Shown: positions 11,087-20,580, numbered from the stretch's first letter. The stretch: DNA of 64,000 nucleotides from Candidatus Zymogenaceae bacterium (GCA_016933535.1 JAFGAS010000068.1:1-64000); one strand, 5' to 3'. Numbers and translations: made by a program. Notes: a model not told the origin generated them from the sequence alone.

Positions 11087-12073
11087 ATGCGAGAAGAATA
11101 CACCATCTTTCACCTTTCCGATACCCACTACAACGGGGAGAACCTCGATCTTCTTGCGCTTACGCTCGAAAACCTCGTAGAGATTGCTCCCCGGTACGTC
11201 CTGTTCACGGGCGACGTCGTGGACGGCCCCAAGTACTCCCCACGCCCCTTTGTGCGGATGATCAGGGGGGCGCTGGCCCGGGTGGAGAAGAAGACCGGCA
11301 GGCCGCCGGTCTTCCTGGTAATTCCCGGCAATCATGATTTTTTCTGGAAGGGGACCTACGGATTCAGAAAAGACCGCCGTTTCTATCAGGCCTTCCGTGA
11401 GGAGGAACGCTCGTTCTTCTTCTCACCCGGAGACGAAATAGCCGTCGCCCCCTTCGACTCAAACAGGGTCCTGGAACCGCGGGGAGGTTTTCGGCGCCGG
11501 TTGCTGCAGAGAGTCCGCTATAAGTCTCACGGGCTCGTCATAGAAAAGGATCTTGACGATTTTTCCCGGCACGTCCATGATCTTAAAAAATCGAAAGACG
11601 GGATGATCTACCGGAGATCGCTGAAGATCGCCCTCATCCACCACCATCTGCTGCCGACGTCTTATAACTACCTTCCGGCCCTGGCCGACGAGAGCTACAT
11701 GATGCTCGAAAATGCGGGCGTATTCATCTACCGCCTCATTCAGGACGACTTCGAATTGATCCTCCACGGCCACCGGCACTATCCCCAGTTCTGCCGTGCC
11801 GCCTATTACGACCCCACGGGAGACGAAAAGGTCATCTCGGTCCTCGGCTGCGGCTCATCGGGGAAACCCTACGACCAGTGGATTGCGGGTTCGGGGCATA
11901 ATTTTAACGTGATTCACATCCATCGGGACGGCTCGGTGACAGCCCGACAATATTTTAAGTTCGGTACGGGCGGTTTTTTGCCGGCCGAGCGGGTTATCAC
12001 GATCCGGGGACCGAGTAAGGGGAATAAGACGCTTGAGCATGAGCCGGGAGGATGGTTCGGCCCGCAATTTTAG
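11087..12073 (+). CDS. Calcineurin-like metallophosphoesterase
   Basis: FHLSDTHYNGEN, GDVVDGP, IPGNHDFFWKG, LHGHRHYPQ. Confidence 0.92.
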   Translation: MREEYTIFHLSDTHYNGENLDLLALTLENLVEIAPRYVLFTGDVVDGPKYSPRPFVRMIRGALARVEKKTGRPPVFLVIPGNHDFFWKGTYGFRKDRRFYQAFREEERSFFFSPGDEIAVAPFDSNRVLEPRGGFRRRLLQRVRYKSHGLVIEKDLDDFSRHVHDLKKSKDGMIYRRSLKIALIHHHLLPTSYNYLPALADESYMMLENAGVFIYRLIQDDFELILHGHRHYPQFCRAAYYDPTGDEKVISVLGCGSSGKPYDQWIAGSGHNFNVIHIHRDGSVTARQYFKFGTGGFLPAERVITIRGPSKGNKTLEHEPGGWFGPQF

Positions 12074-12686
12074 AACCAGGGTTAGCCGGACCTTCGATAA
12101 GGCATCGCCGTTTTACGGCTTCTTTGACTTCTTCTCCAGGGGGGTCTTAACGGAGGTAGCCGTGCGATTGTCCCGGATTGTCCCGATGGGGCCGCAGACG
12201 GTTATCCTCGAGGTCTTTTGCGCGACCGGCCTTTTTTCCCGGATACTGGCCCGGACGGGAGCGCGGACGGTCGCCGTCGATATCTCGCCCGGAATGATCC
12301 GGCGGGCCGTCCGCGAGGCGGGATTTTTGCATATCGACTTTTTCGTTGGGGATGCGGCCGACCTCCCGTTTTCGGACGATTCCTTTGACCTTGTGGTCGC
12401 CGGGCGGGGCCTTCACGGTATGCCCCGGCAGGTCCGAGATCGCGTCGTTACCGAAATCCGCCGGGTATCGGCCGGCCACGTCCTCTTCATGGAACCGCGG
12501 CGACCCGCTTCCATCCTCGGAAGGGCCGTTATGGGGGTCCTTGAACGGCTGGAGGGAGGATACGAGAACTACCTCGAATTTATCTCCACGGATTTCAAGA
12601 TCTACCTTTCCGCAATGGGATTTGTCCCGCGGGACCTCCTGCTGAAAGACAACGAGCACGTCATACTGTGCCGGAAGGGCAGGTAG
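12033..12686 (+). CDS. Class I SAM-dependent methyltransferase
   Basis: VILEVFCATGLFSRILARTG...VAVDISPGMIRRA...DLPFSDDSFDLVVAG. Confidence 0.85.
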   Translation: MSMSREDGSARNFRTRVSRTFDKASPFYGFFDFFSRGVLTEVAVRLSRIVPMGPQTVILEVFCATGLFSRILARTGARTVAVDISPGMIRRAVREAGFLHIDFFVGDAADLPFSDDSFDLVVAGRGLHGMPRQVRDRVVTEIRRVSAGHVLFMEPRRPASILGRAVMGVLERLEGGYENYLEFISTDFKIYLSAMGFVPRDLLLKDNEHVILCRKGR

Positions 12687-12726
12687 ACGGCCGTCTCTGC
12701 AACGCTTTATAGTCCGATTCTTTCCC

Positions 12727-12755
12727 TTGACACCCGTCGGCCGCCCCGCTATTAT
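12727..12755 (+). promoter_or_regulatory. Sigma70-type promoter TTGACA-N17-TATTAT
   Basis: Near-consensus hexamers at 12727-12732 and 12750-12755, just upstream of the MFS gene. Confidence 0.6.
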
Positions 12756-12760
12756 CGACA

Positions 12761-13993
12761 ATGATGACACGCGATCCCCGAAACGATTTTTCCATCAATG
12801 CGATGGCGCTCACCATCTTCACGACGAACATCGGGGGCGGCATCATCATCTCCATCCTTTCGATCTACATTAAGCACCTCAACATCAGCCTGATGTGGGG
12901 GGGCTTTGCCATCTCGCTGTTTGCCATCACCCGCGCGATCTCTCAGCCGATCATCGGCCATTTCATCGACAGAATCGACCCCCGGCCCGTCATCACCACG
13001 GGGGTCATCATCTTCACGATCGCCTCGGCGGCACCGGCCATTCCCAACGCGACGATCCTTTTTGTGGCACGGGCGCTGCTGGGTATATCCTCCGGGATGG
13101 TGATCGTGGCGTGCTACACGATTATCGCGCGCCTCTATGGGGATGCCTACCTGCGCCGTATGGCCAACGCCCGTTTCATGGCGCTGGAGATGATCGGCTC
13201 GATCGTAGGTCCGGTGCTCGGCTCGGTGACATTCTGGCTGACGGGCTCCTTCTCATCGCCCTTTATCGTCTGCTCAATGTTCGGCATGATTGCGCTGGCG
13301 CTTTTCCTTAAACGGGTAAAAGACATCGGGGGGGACAAGCCGCCGCAGGTTGCCAACGACGAAGCCCGATCCCGCGAGCGTGCGACGTTTGCCCCGGGCG
13401 GCCTGGCATCTCTGATGCTGCTGTCGGGGCTCAACTTCACGCTGATGTTCGTCTGGGGCGGACTGCTGCTGATTATGCCGCTGTTTGCCGATTCGGTGGG
13501 AATTGCCGGTTACAAGGCTGGCTATCTCTTCGGGTCGTTGTCGTTCGGGATGATCCTCTCTATCTGGCTGACGCAGCGCAAGTTTCTGGGCAACATGCCC
13601 ATCGAGCCGCTGATTATCGTGGGGAGTATTTTTGCCCTCATCCCCCTGACGATCCTCGTCTTCGTGTCGCATTTCTGGATATGGCTTCTGATATTCTGGG
13701 CGATGGGAATGGGGGTGGGACTGCTGTTTCCGATCTTTCCTTCGATGGCCACCGAGGCCATCATCAATCGGCCGGGGCAGGGGGTAAGCTACCTCGAGAT
13801 GGGAGGGAACATCGGTTTTATCCTCGGCCCGATCATGACCTCTTTTTTCGTACGGGGCGGCGACGTATCGTTTTCTTTCTATTTCGAGGTTGCGGTATCG
13901 TATATAACGGTGCCGGGGGCGATTGCCCTCGTACTCCTGAGACGGCGCAGTATGCGGCCTAAGGAGAGCCGTTCAGAAGGGTCTCAGACATGA
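12761..13993 (+). CDS. MFS transporter
   Basis: 410 aa polytopic; FIDRIDPRPVITTGVIIF loop, 12-TM-like hydrophobicity. Confidence 0.88.
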   Translation: MMTRDPRNDFSINAMALTIFTTNIGGGIIISILSIYIKHLNISLMWGGFAISLFAITRAISQPIIGHFIDRIDPRPVITTGVIIFTIASAAPAIPNATILFVARALLGISSGMVIVACYTIIARLYGDAYLRRMANARFMALEMIGSIVGPVLGSVTFWLTGSFSSPFIVCSMFGMIALALFLKRVKDIGGDKPPQVANDEARSRERATFAPGGLASLMLLSGLNFTLMFVWGGLLLIMPLFADSVGIAGYKAGYLFGSLSFGMILSIWLTQRKFLGNMPIEPLIIVGSIFALIPLTILVFVSHFWIWLLIFWAMGMGVGLLFPIFPSMATEAIINRPGQGVSYLEMGGNIGFILGPIMTSFFVRGGDVSFSFYFEVAVSYITVPGAIALVLLRRRSMRPKESRSEGSQT

Positions 13994-14627
13994 CGAAGAG
14001 GACACCGATGTCTTCCATCATCTTGAGCGATGTTTCCAGATGTCCCGGCGGGGAGGCAACCGGCCGGGAAAGATCGTAAATGACCACCGCCTCAAAACCC
14101 ATCGCCACGGCGTCTTTGGCGCTGTAGAACACGCAGTAGTCCAACGCCAGTCCCGAGAGGAAAACCTTCCGTATATTCTTGGTTTTCAGGTATCCCGACA
14201 ATCCCGTCTCGGTGGTCATATCGTTTTCCTTGAGCACGGAATAGCTGTCGATGTCGCGGTGGTAGCCCTTCCTGAGGATGAGCGTTGCCCGGTCGTCTTC
14301 GAAATCGGGGTGGAATCCGGCACCCTTTGTCCCCTGGACGCAGTGATCGGGCCACAGAACCGGCCCCAGACCGGGGGCCTCGTAGAGGTCGTAGGGCTTT
14401 TTCCCGGGGTGAGCGGCGGCAAACGACCGGTGGTCCTTCGGGTGCCAGTCCTGGGTTGCCACTACGGTCCTGAAGAGGGGGAGGATGCGATTGATGCCCC
14501 GGACGATTCGGTCACCCTCGGAGACGGGGAGGTTTCCTCCCGGCATGAAATCGGTCTGGAGGTCGACGACGATGAGGGCATCATCGGTTGTGACGGCGAT
14601 GTCTTGTATAAAGCGAATATCGGGCAT
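13959..14627 (-). CDS. pncA: Isochorismatase-family nicotinamidase-like protein
   Basis: ALIVVDLQTDFMPGGNLPV, TQDWHPKDHRSFA, LALDYCVFYSAKDA (catalytic Cys context). Confidence 0.8.
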   Translation of the reverse strand: MPDIRFIQDIAVTTDDALIVVDLQTDFMPGGNLPVSEGDRIVRGINRILPLFRTVVATQDWHPKDHRSFAAAHPGKKPYDLYEAPGLGPVLWPDHCVQGTKGAGFHPDFEDDRATLILRKGYHRDIDSYSVLKENDMTTETGLSGYLKTKNIRKVFLSGLALDYCVFYSAKDAVAMGFEAVVIYDLSRPVASPPGHLETSLKMMEDIGVLFVMSETLLNGSP

Positions 14628-14646
14628 GACGCCTCCTTGTGGCGTT

Positions 14647-14676
14647 ACTATAGTGTATCGGGTTTAATTGTGTCAA
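14647..14676 (-). promoter_or_regulatory. Putative promoter TTGACA-N18-TATAGT for the nicotinamidase gene
   Basis: Read on minus strand; short leader to the start at 14627. Confidence 0.5.
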
Positions 14677-14758
14677 GAGAAATAGAAATTTAGGCCGCCG
14701 GACTTTATCGGAAATTGGATGTTGAAATGGGCGGCACATTTTGATAGAATAAAAAACC

Positions 14759-15577
14759 ATGATTAAGGATGTCGTCATAGAATTGGTTCGGGGGCAGATC
14801 GTCTTTTCATGTCCCCACTGCCTGCAGGGCGACGTCTTTTCGCCGGAGACAGTGGCGGGAATCTCCCGCTCAATTACAGCCGTCACGTGCCCCCGATGCA
14901 GCTATATGGTAAGCCTCAATAAGTCCAAGATCGAGGCCGCCGTCGGCACAATCATCGGCGAAAACCCGCTGGTTAAAGATCCACTCAAACAAATGAAGGC
15001 CGGGCCATCCGCCGCCGTTCCTCAGCCGCCCCCCGCCGGGCCGAAAGAGCACCACGCACCGGCCACAAAGAAGCCGACCGCATCCCGGCCCGATAGCCCG
15101 TTGCCCGCGACGTTTGAAAAACTCCCCGCCGACTATGTTATGCAGCGGGTTCACGGAGAGCGGGGCACCCCCATGCCCTCGGACGTGGGCCTGATGGATC
15201 TCATACTCGTGGTGGATCAGGAAGACTCCTTCAGGGACGATATCTGGATCACCTTTTCGGACATCGCGCGTGTCGAGGGATACCGCGGCGCCAGAGGTGC
15301 GGCCGACTATATTAGAAAACGCTCGCGGGAGGTCACCATCATGATGATGGATATGGACCTGGGCGACGGTAACTGCTTTGAGGTGCTGGACGAACTGAAG
15401 GGCGACGGCAGTGCGGGCGGCATCCCCACCATCGTCACGTATGTCAACAGGAACCAGAATGAGATCGCTCAAAGGGGCTTGGCGAGCTACCCCCAGGTCA
15501 AGTTCTGCATTCAGAAAGAAGAATTCATAAAAAAGATGATCGAACTTTCCATCAAGATCGTCAGGCATAAAGACTGA
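14759..15577 (+). CDS. Zinc-ribbon plus receiver-domain protein (paralog 1)
   Basis: CPHC-x(n)-CPRC N-terminus; Pro/Ala-rich linker; receiver LILVVDQEDSF...MMDMDLGDG...IVTY...CIQKEEF. Confidence 0.65.
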   Translation: MIKDVVIELVRGQIVFSCPHCLQGDVFSPETVAGISRSITAVTCPRCSYMVSLNKSKIEAAVGTIIGENPLVKDPLKQMKAGPSAAVPQPPPAGPKEHHAPATKKPTASRPDSPLPATFEKLPADYVMQRVHGERGTPMPSDVGLMDLILVVDQEDSFRDDIWITFSDIARVEGYRGARGAADYIRKRSREVTIMMMDMDLGDGNCFEVLDELKGDGSAGGIPTIVTYVNRNQNEIAQRGLASYPQVKFCIQKEEFIKKMIELSIKIVRHKD

Positions 15578-15737
15578 GATGCTTGGCGTATCGGCCGGCC
15601 TCTTCTCAGCCGCACGATCGAAAAAATTCCCCATAAAAAAGACAAAAGAGGGGGATAACTGTTTTTTACGCGTTCGTTGTGTGCTATGATTCGGCCGGTC
15701 TATTGTTCGGTTATTTCCAATTCTCACGCTGTGTGCA

Positions 15738-16424
15738 ATGCCTATGGCCTCCGACGTCGTCATTACCATCATCAATAACGTGATCGTCTTTTCGTGTCCC
15801 TCATGCAATAAGACGGGAGGGTTTCCCCTTGCGCTGATCCGGGAGATGAGCGGGGAGACGATCTCATATCCCTGCGGCCACTGTAATGCCGAGGCGGCCT
15901 TTGATTCGGCCCGGATCGAGGGGACGGTCCGCCTCATGAAAAAGGACGATCCCGGCCTGAAGGGACCCTTTGAGGTGAAGTTTACCGAGGGGTCCCTCAT
16001 CGGCGGCGGTTCCGGCTCGGGGGGTGCGGGGGCGGCCGACCGGGACGTGATCGTGGTTATCGACAGCGACGAGAGCTTCCGCACGGACATCGGGACGATT
16101 TTTGAGGGACTGGCACGGGTGGAGGCATACGGGGGGAGTAAAGGGGCGGCCGAATTTATCGTCAGCCACGCCCAAGGGGCCATCCTCATGATCATTGACG
16201 TCTACCTGGGGGACGGCACGTTTATCGATATACTCGGCGCAATCAAGGCAAACGAAAAGGCGGCCGGGATATCCACGATCCTGGTCCACCCGACCCGCAA
16301 AGACCGCGTTATCATCGAGCAGATGGTGCTCCCGTTTCCCCAGGTCAAACGCATCATCCATAAAGACGACCTCCTCAAACGCCTTGCCGAAGTGGCGGAT
16401 AAGTTCCCGGGCAGGGGGAAGTAG
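15738..16424 (+). CDS. Zinc-ribbon plus receiver-domain protein (paralog 2)
   Basis: CPSC-x(n)-CGHC; Gly/Ser linker; receiver VIVVIDSDESF...MIIDVYLGDG...ILVHPT...IIHKDDL. Confidence 0.65.
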   Translation: MPMASDVVITIINNVIVFSCPSCNKTGGFPLALIREMSGETISYPCGHCNAEAAFDSARIEGTVRLMKKDDPGLKGPFEVKFTEGSLIGGGSGSGGAGAADRDVIVVIDSDESFRTDIGTIFEGLARVEAYGGSKGAAEFIVSHAQGAILMIIDVYLGDGTFIDILGAIKANEKAAGISTILVHPTRKDRVIIEQMVLPFPQVKRIIHKDDLLKRLAEVADKFPGRGK

Positions 16425-16431
16425 GGTTTCC

Positions 16432-16481
16432 GTCATTGCGAGGGCACGAAGTGCCCGTGGCAATCCCCTGACTGTCACCGT
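16432..16481 (+). repeat. Partial GTCATTGCGAG.../...CGTGGCAATCCC repeat followed by CCCCTGACTGTCACCGT
   Basis: Shares GTCATTGCGAG and ATCCCCTGACTGTCACCGT with the repeat at 56720-56810. Confidence 0.6.
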
Positions 16482-16498
16482 AATTAGAAAACCAGGAC

Positions 16499-16518
16499 GG
16501 GCACGACATGTCGTGCCC
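16499..16518. repeat. Perfect 20-bp palindrome GGGCACGACATGTCGTGCCC
   Basis: Self-reverse-complementary, read directly. Confidence 0.8.
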
Positions 16519-16556
16519 CTACGGCTATATACGCGAATCTGGTTAGTACCCGTAGG

Positions 16557-16574
16557 GGCCACATATATGTGGCC
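16557..16574. repeat. Perfect 18-bp palindrome GGCCACATATATGTGGCC
   Basis: Self-reverse-complementary, read directly. Confidence 0.8.
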
Positions 16575-16585
16575 CGTCTCTGCCA

Positions 16586-16705
16586 TCATCGCGAGCCCCC
16601 TCTATGGGGGCGTGGCGATCTCGGACCGTGATACATATAACAACACGATTACATGTTGTTACGCGTACGAGATTGCCACGGTCGCTGTCGCTGCCTCGCA
16701 ATGAC
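16586..16705 (+). repeat. MITE-like inverted-repeat element, copy 1
   Basis: TCATCGCGAG...GGCGTGGCGATCTCGG / CGAGATTGCCACGG...CTCGCAATGAC arms; inner stem TAACAAC/GTTGTTA; homologous to 52379-52493. Confidence 0.7.
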
Positions 16706-16843
16706 AGAGGGACGTGTTTACTCCCGGAGGGGCGCCATTCATGCCGCCCGGTTTTGTTTCCGATGAGCAGAGCTTACTATTGTACAGACATCTTTTTTAT
16801 GTTATAAAAACAATAGGTTCACTATAGAAGTCAGGAATAGCAT

Positions 16844-18034
16844 ATGGCAAAGAAAAGCGAAAAACAGCCGGTCGGGACAACGCCGCCCGAAAACCCGACA
16901 ATTCCGGCGACAACCTCAATGACCCTTATCAATATCGGGGCGGCCGTGGGATTGGCGGTGCTGTTCGTCGTGGTCATGCAGGCGATGGGGTCCATCCTCA
17001 AACCGTTTTTCATCGCCATCTTCCTTTCCATCCTCATATACCCCGCGGTTGCCTTACTCGTCCGCTTTAAGGTGCCGAGGTTTATCGCCTACTTCGTGGT
17101 ATTTGGGGCCATCGTCGGTGTCATCTACGTCCTGGGGATCCTGGTCTCCATCAACGTCTCGGCCTTCGTCGAGCGGCTCCCGTTTTACGAAACGCGGCTG
17201 ACCACTATCACGGAACAGGCCCTCATGCTGATACAGCGCATGATAACCTTTGACCGCTGGGGGCTGACAAAGGGTATCGATCTTACCGCGATCGATCCCT
17301 TCCAGTATATCTCGCTTCCCAAGATCACGTCGTATATTGGGGCGAGCCTTGGCTCGGTGTTCGATATCGTCGGGGTGGTCTTCGTTATCCTCTTTTTCAT
17401 GGTCTTTATCCTCATGGAGGCCGACCGCATTCCCGCGCGCGTGACGTGGGCCTACGGCGAGGCCAACGCCCCGGAGATCCTGGCCGTGGCCGACGATATC
17501 AATACGAGCGTCATGAAATACCTCTGGGTAAAGACGCTCATCAACATCGCCACGGGGCTTTTGACGGCCCTGGTCCTGGGGATCGGCGGGATTGACTTTT
17601 TCATCCTCTGGGGCATCATGGCCTTTGTCCTCAACTACATCCCATACGTCGGCTCCATCTTCGCGGTGGGTTTTCCCTTCCTGATGGCCCTGGTCCAGAT
17701 ATCACCCCTGGGGGCTCTGGTGATCCTGTTGTGCCTGATTGTCGTTCATTTTTCGCTGGGCAATTTCATCGAGCCGAAGGTTATGGGGCGGGAGTTGAAT
17801 CTCTCGCCGCTGGTGGTGCTGATCTCGCTGGCCTTCTGGGGGTGGCTCTGGGGCTTTATCGGGATGGTGCTGGCCATCCCCATCACGGCCACCATAAAGA
17901 TCGTCATGGAGCATATCCCGGCCACCCGTAACCTCGCGCGCTTTATGAGTGACGTGCTGGAGCTGCCCGCCGAGCGCCCCCCCCGGCGCCGGATCCCCAT
18001 TTTCTCGCTGCTGCAGAGGACCAAAAGAGGATGA
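16844..18034 (+). CDS. AI-2E family transporter (PerM-like), paralog 1
   Basis: 396 aa polytopic; MGSILKPFFIAIFLSILIYPAVALLVRFKVPRFIAYFVVFGAIVG; FVLNYIPYVGSIFAVGFP. Confidence 0.85.
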   Translation: MAKKSEKQPVGTTPPENPTIPATTSMTLINIGAAVGLAVLFVVVMQAMGSILKPFFIAIFLSILIYPAVALLVRFKVPRFIAYFVVFGAIVGVIYVLGILVSINVSAFVERLPFYETRLTTITEQALMLIQRMITFDRWGLTKGIDLTAIDPFQYISLPKITSYIGASLGSVFDIVGVVFVILFFMVFILMEADRIPARVTWAYGEANAPEILAVADDINTSVMKYLWVKTLINIATGLLTALVLGIGGIDFFILWGIMAFVLNYIPYVGSIFAVGFPFLMALVQISPLGALVILLCLIVVHFSLGNFIEPKVMGRELNLSPLVVLISLAFWGWLWGFIGMVLAIPITATIKIVMEHIPATRNLARFMSDVLELPAERPPRRRIPIFSLLQRTKRG

Positions 18035-18089
18035 AGCGGCCGCTGAGCGTAATCGGAAACCATCGATAACCTGTCTGTTGTGATACATA

Positions 18090-19274
18090 ATGACCGAGCA
18101 CCAAAATGAGTCTGATCGGGCGGAGCGACCCACGGCCGAACGCCGGCTCATCCCGTATCAGAAATTTACCGCCGTCGGGATCGGGGTGATCCTGGCGGTG
18201 GTCCTCGTGATCGCGCTGAGGGCGTTGGGCTCGATCCTCAAACCGTTCTTGATAGCTGTCTTCTTCTGTATCCTGATCTCGCCGGTCGAGCGGCTGCTCG
18301 TGCGTATCAAGATCCCGCGCCTTGTCGCCTACCTCCTTATCTTCAGCGCCGCGATCACGGCGGGCTTCTTCATGGGAAAGCTCATCTCGTTCAACGTCCG
18401 GGCCTTCTCCAACGAACTTCCCGTCTACGAGGAGACCATCCAGGGGCAGATCGAACGGCTGGACAAATCCATCCAGAACGTGGAAATCCTCAGGGAATTC
18501 GGTGTCACCGAGGAGTTCAACCTGAGGGAACTGGTTACCTCCGGCTATTTCTCGGCCGAGAGGCTCAAGGCGATTGTTAACAGGAGCATCGGTTCGTTAT
18601 TTTCGCTGGTCGGCAACACGCTGGTGGTGTTTCTCCTGATGATCTTCATCCTGCTGGAAACGGACCACTTCCCCGGGCGGGTTGTCTACGCCTATGGAGA
18701 GGCGCGATCGGGCAAGATCCTCAATGTGGCGCGGACCATCGTCGGGGACGTCATGAAGTACCTGACGATCAAGACCCTGATAGCCGTCGTTACGGGTTTT
18801 GTCTTTACGGGTTTACTGGGGGCCTGCGGGGTCGAATTTTTCGTGCTCTGGGGGGTCTCGGCCTTTGTGCTCCATTTCATCCCGTATATTGGCTCCTACC
18901 TCGCGGTGCTGCTGCCGGTGGCAATGGTCTTTATCCAGTTTTCACCGGAGGCGTCGGCGCTGATGCTGGGGATCCTCGTTGTCGTCCAGTTGGTGCTCGG
19001 CAGCTACCTGGAGCCGCGGGTTATGGGAAGGGAGTTGAAGCTTTCCCCGCTCTTCATCGTGCTGGCCCTGGCCTTTTGGGGATGGGTGTGGGGGATTGTC
19101 GGGGTGTTTCTGGCCGTTCCGATCACGGCGACGATCAAGATCGTCATGGAGAACTTCTCCGGCACCCGCGGCATCGCCCGGCTCATGAGCGACGTCACCG
19201 GAAGGACGCTCAGAAAAAAGAGGGACGTCTTGCCGAAAGGCAAGCGAGGCCGCCGGCCGGTAACAACGACCTGA
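18090..19274 (+). CDS. AI-2E family transporter (PerM-like), paralog 2
   Basis: LGSILKPFLIAVFFCILISPVERLLVRIKIPRLVAYLLIF; FVLHFIPYIGSYLAVLLP. Confidence 0.85.
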   Translation: MTEHQNESDRAERPTAERRLIPYQKFTAVGIGVILAVVLVIALRALGSILKPFLIAVFFCILISPVERLLVRIKIPRLVAYLLIFSAAITAGFFMGKLISFNVRAFSNELPVYEETIQGQIERLDKSIQNVEILREFGVTEEFNLRELVTSGYFSAERLKAIVNRSIGSLFSLVGNTLVVFLLMIFILLETDHFPGRVVYAYGEARSGKILNVARTIVGDVMKYLTIKTLIAVVTGFVFTGLLGACGVEFFVLWGVSAFVLHFIPYIGSYLAVLLPVAMVFIQFSPEASALMLGILVVVQLVLGSYLEPRVMGRELKLSPLFIVLALAFWGWVWGIVGVFLAVPITATIKIVMENFSGTRGIARLMSDVTGRTLRKKRDVLPKGKRGRRPVTTT

Positions 19275-19351
19275 AACCGTCGGGAATTCGGGGGATCGTG
19301 CATAATCGGGTCAGAAATAAGAAGTCGTCTTTCGTTTCATGGAGATAGGCA

Positions 19352-20569
19352 GTGAGAGAAATAAAGAGAAAAAGCACGGGCGGGCGGCGGGAACAGTCGC
19401 CGTTCGACTACGTTACATCGGACCTGGGCATCATCAAGATCGGGATGACGGTGATCCTTGCGGTCATCGCCGTTTTCGTGCTTAAGACCCTTGGCCCGAT
19501 CCTCAAGCCGCTTCTGATCGCGATCTTTCTGTACGTCCTTATCTGCCCCATTGAGCAGTTCCTCATGCGGATCAAGGTGCCGCGTTTTGTTGCCTACGTG
19601 CTCATCTTCATCGCGTTGTTTATCGTCGGTTTTTTCCTGGGCAAGCTTATCTCATATAACGTCAAATCGTTCATGGAAAAGCTCCCGATCTACGCGCATT
19701 CGATTCAACGGATGATAGCGGGATTTACGGTCTGGATCGGCGGGACGAACTTTCTTGGGGAAATCGGGGTAGACTGGATCCCGGCCGATTTGCCGATATC
19801 GGCGTCCACGATAAACAGGGTCCTCCGGGAGTACGCCGCCCGGGGTATCGGGTCCGTGTTCGGTTTGGTGGGCACCCTGTTTCTGATATTTTTTCTTATG
19901 GTCTTTATTATACTGGAAGTCGAGCAGTTCAGTCCAAGGGTAATCTACGCCTATGGTAAGAGGAGGTCCAATAGAATCCTCAGGGTCATAAAGGCCGTAA
20001 ATCGGGACGTGAGGAAATACCTGGTCATCAAGACGGCGCTGGCCACGGTGGACGGGATTATCTTTGCACTGCTGTTGTGGGCCTGCGGGGTGGAGTTCTC
20101 CATCCTTTGGGGAGTATCGGCCTTCATGCTTTTTTTCATCCCTTACGTCGGGGTTCATGTGGCGATTCTGCTGCCCGTCCTCATGGTGCTTGTGCAGTTC
20201 TCCGGGGCAGCGGCGCTGCTGATGCTCGTGGTCCTGGGCATCATCCAGATCCTTATGGGCAACTACGTGAGCCCGCGGATCATGGGCAAGGGGCTCAACC
20301 TCTCTCCGCTCGTTATCCTTTTCTCGCTGACTTTTTGGGGATGGCTGTGGGGGGTAGTGGGGGTTTTCATGGCGATACCGATAACCGCGACGATCAAGAT
20401 CATTATGGAGGATACCCATTCAACGCGCAAAACAGCCCGGCTCTTGGGTACCGAATGCGAGCAGGCGCCCATCCCGAGCGTCGAGGAGCGATGGAAGGCG
20501 GTTATCGACAAGCGAAAGGGCAAGCGGGGCGTATCCTCCAGGCAAGGGGCGCCCGAAAAGAAACGATAA
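19352..20569 (+). CDS. AI-2E family transporter (PerM-like), paralog 3
   Basis: LGPILKPLLIAIFLYVLICPIEQFLMRIKVPRFVAYVLIF; FMLFFIPYVGVHVAILLP. Confidence 0.85.
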   Translation: MREIKRKSTGGRREQSPFDYVTSDLGIIKIGMTVILAVIAVFVLKTLGPILKPLLIAIFLYVLICPIEQFLMRIKVPRFVAYVLIFIALFIVGFFLGKLISYNVKSFMEKLPIYAHSIQRMIAGFTVWIGGTNFLGEIGVDWIPADLPISASTINRVLREYAARGIGSVFGLVGTLFLIFFLMVFIILEVEQFSPRVIYAYGKRRSNRILRVIKAVNRDVRKYLVIKTALATVDGIIFALLLWACGVEFSILWGVSAFMLFFIPYVGVHVAILLPVLMVLVQFSGAAALLMLVVLGIIQILMGNYVSPRIMGKGLNLSPLVILFSLTFWGWLWGVVGVFMAIPITATIKIIMEDTHSTRKTARLLGTECEQAPIPSVEERWKAVIDKRKGKRGVSSRQGAPEKKR

Positions 20570-20580
20570 ACAGCCGGTCG

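Noticed and set aside
14870-16195. 441-aa minus-strand ORF
   Set aside because: Antisense across both zinc-ribbon/receiver genes and their intergenic gap
16425-16760. CRISPR array
   Set aside because: Palindromes differ from each other and are not regularly spaced; no cas genes in the window
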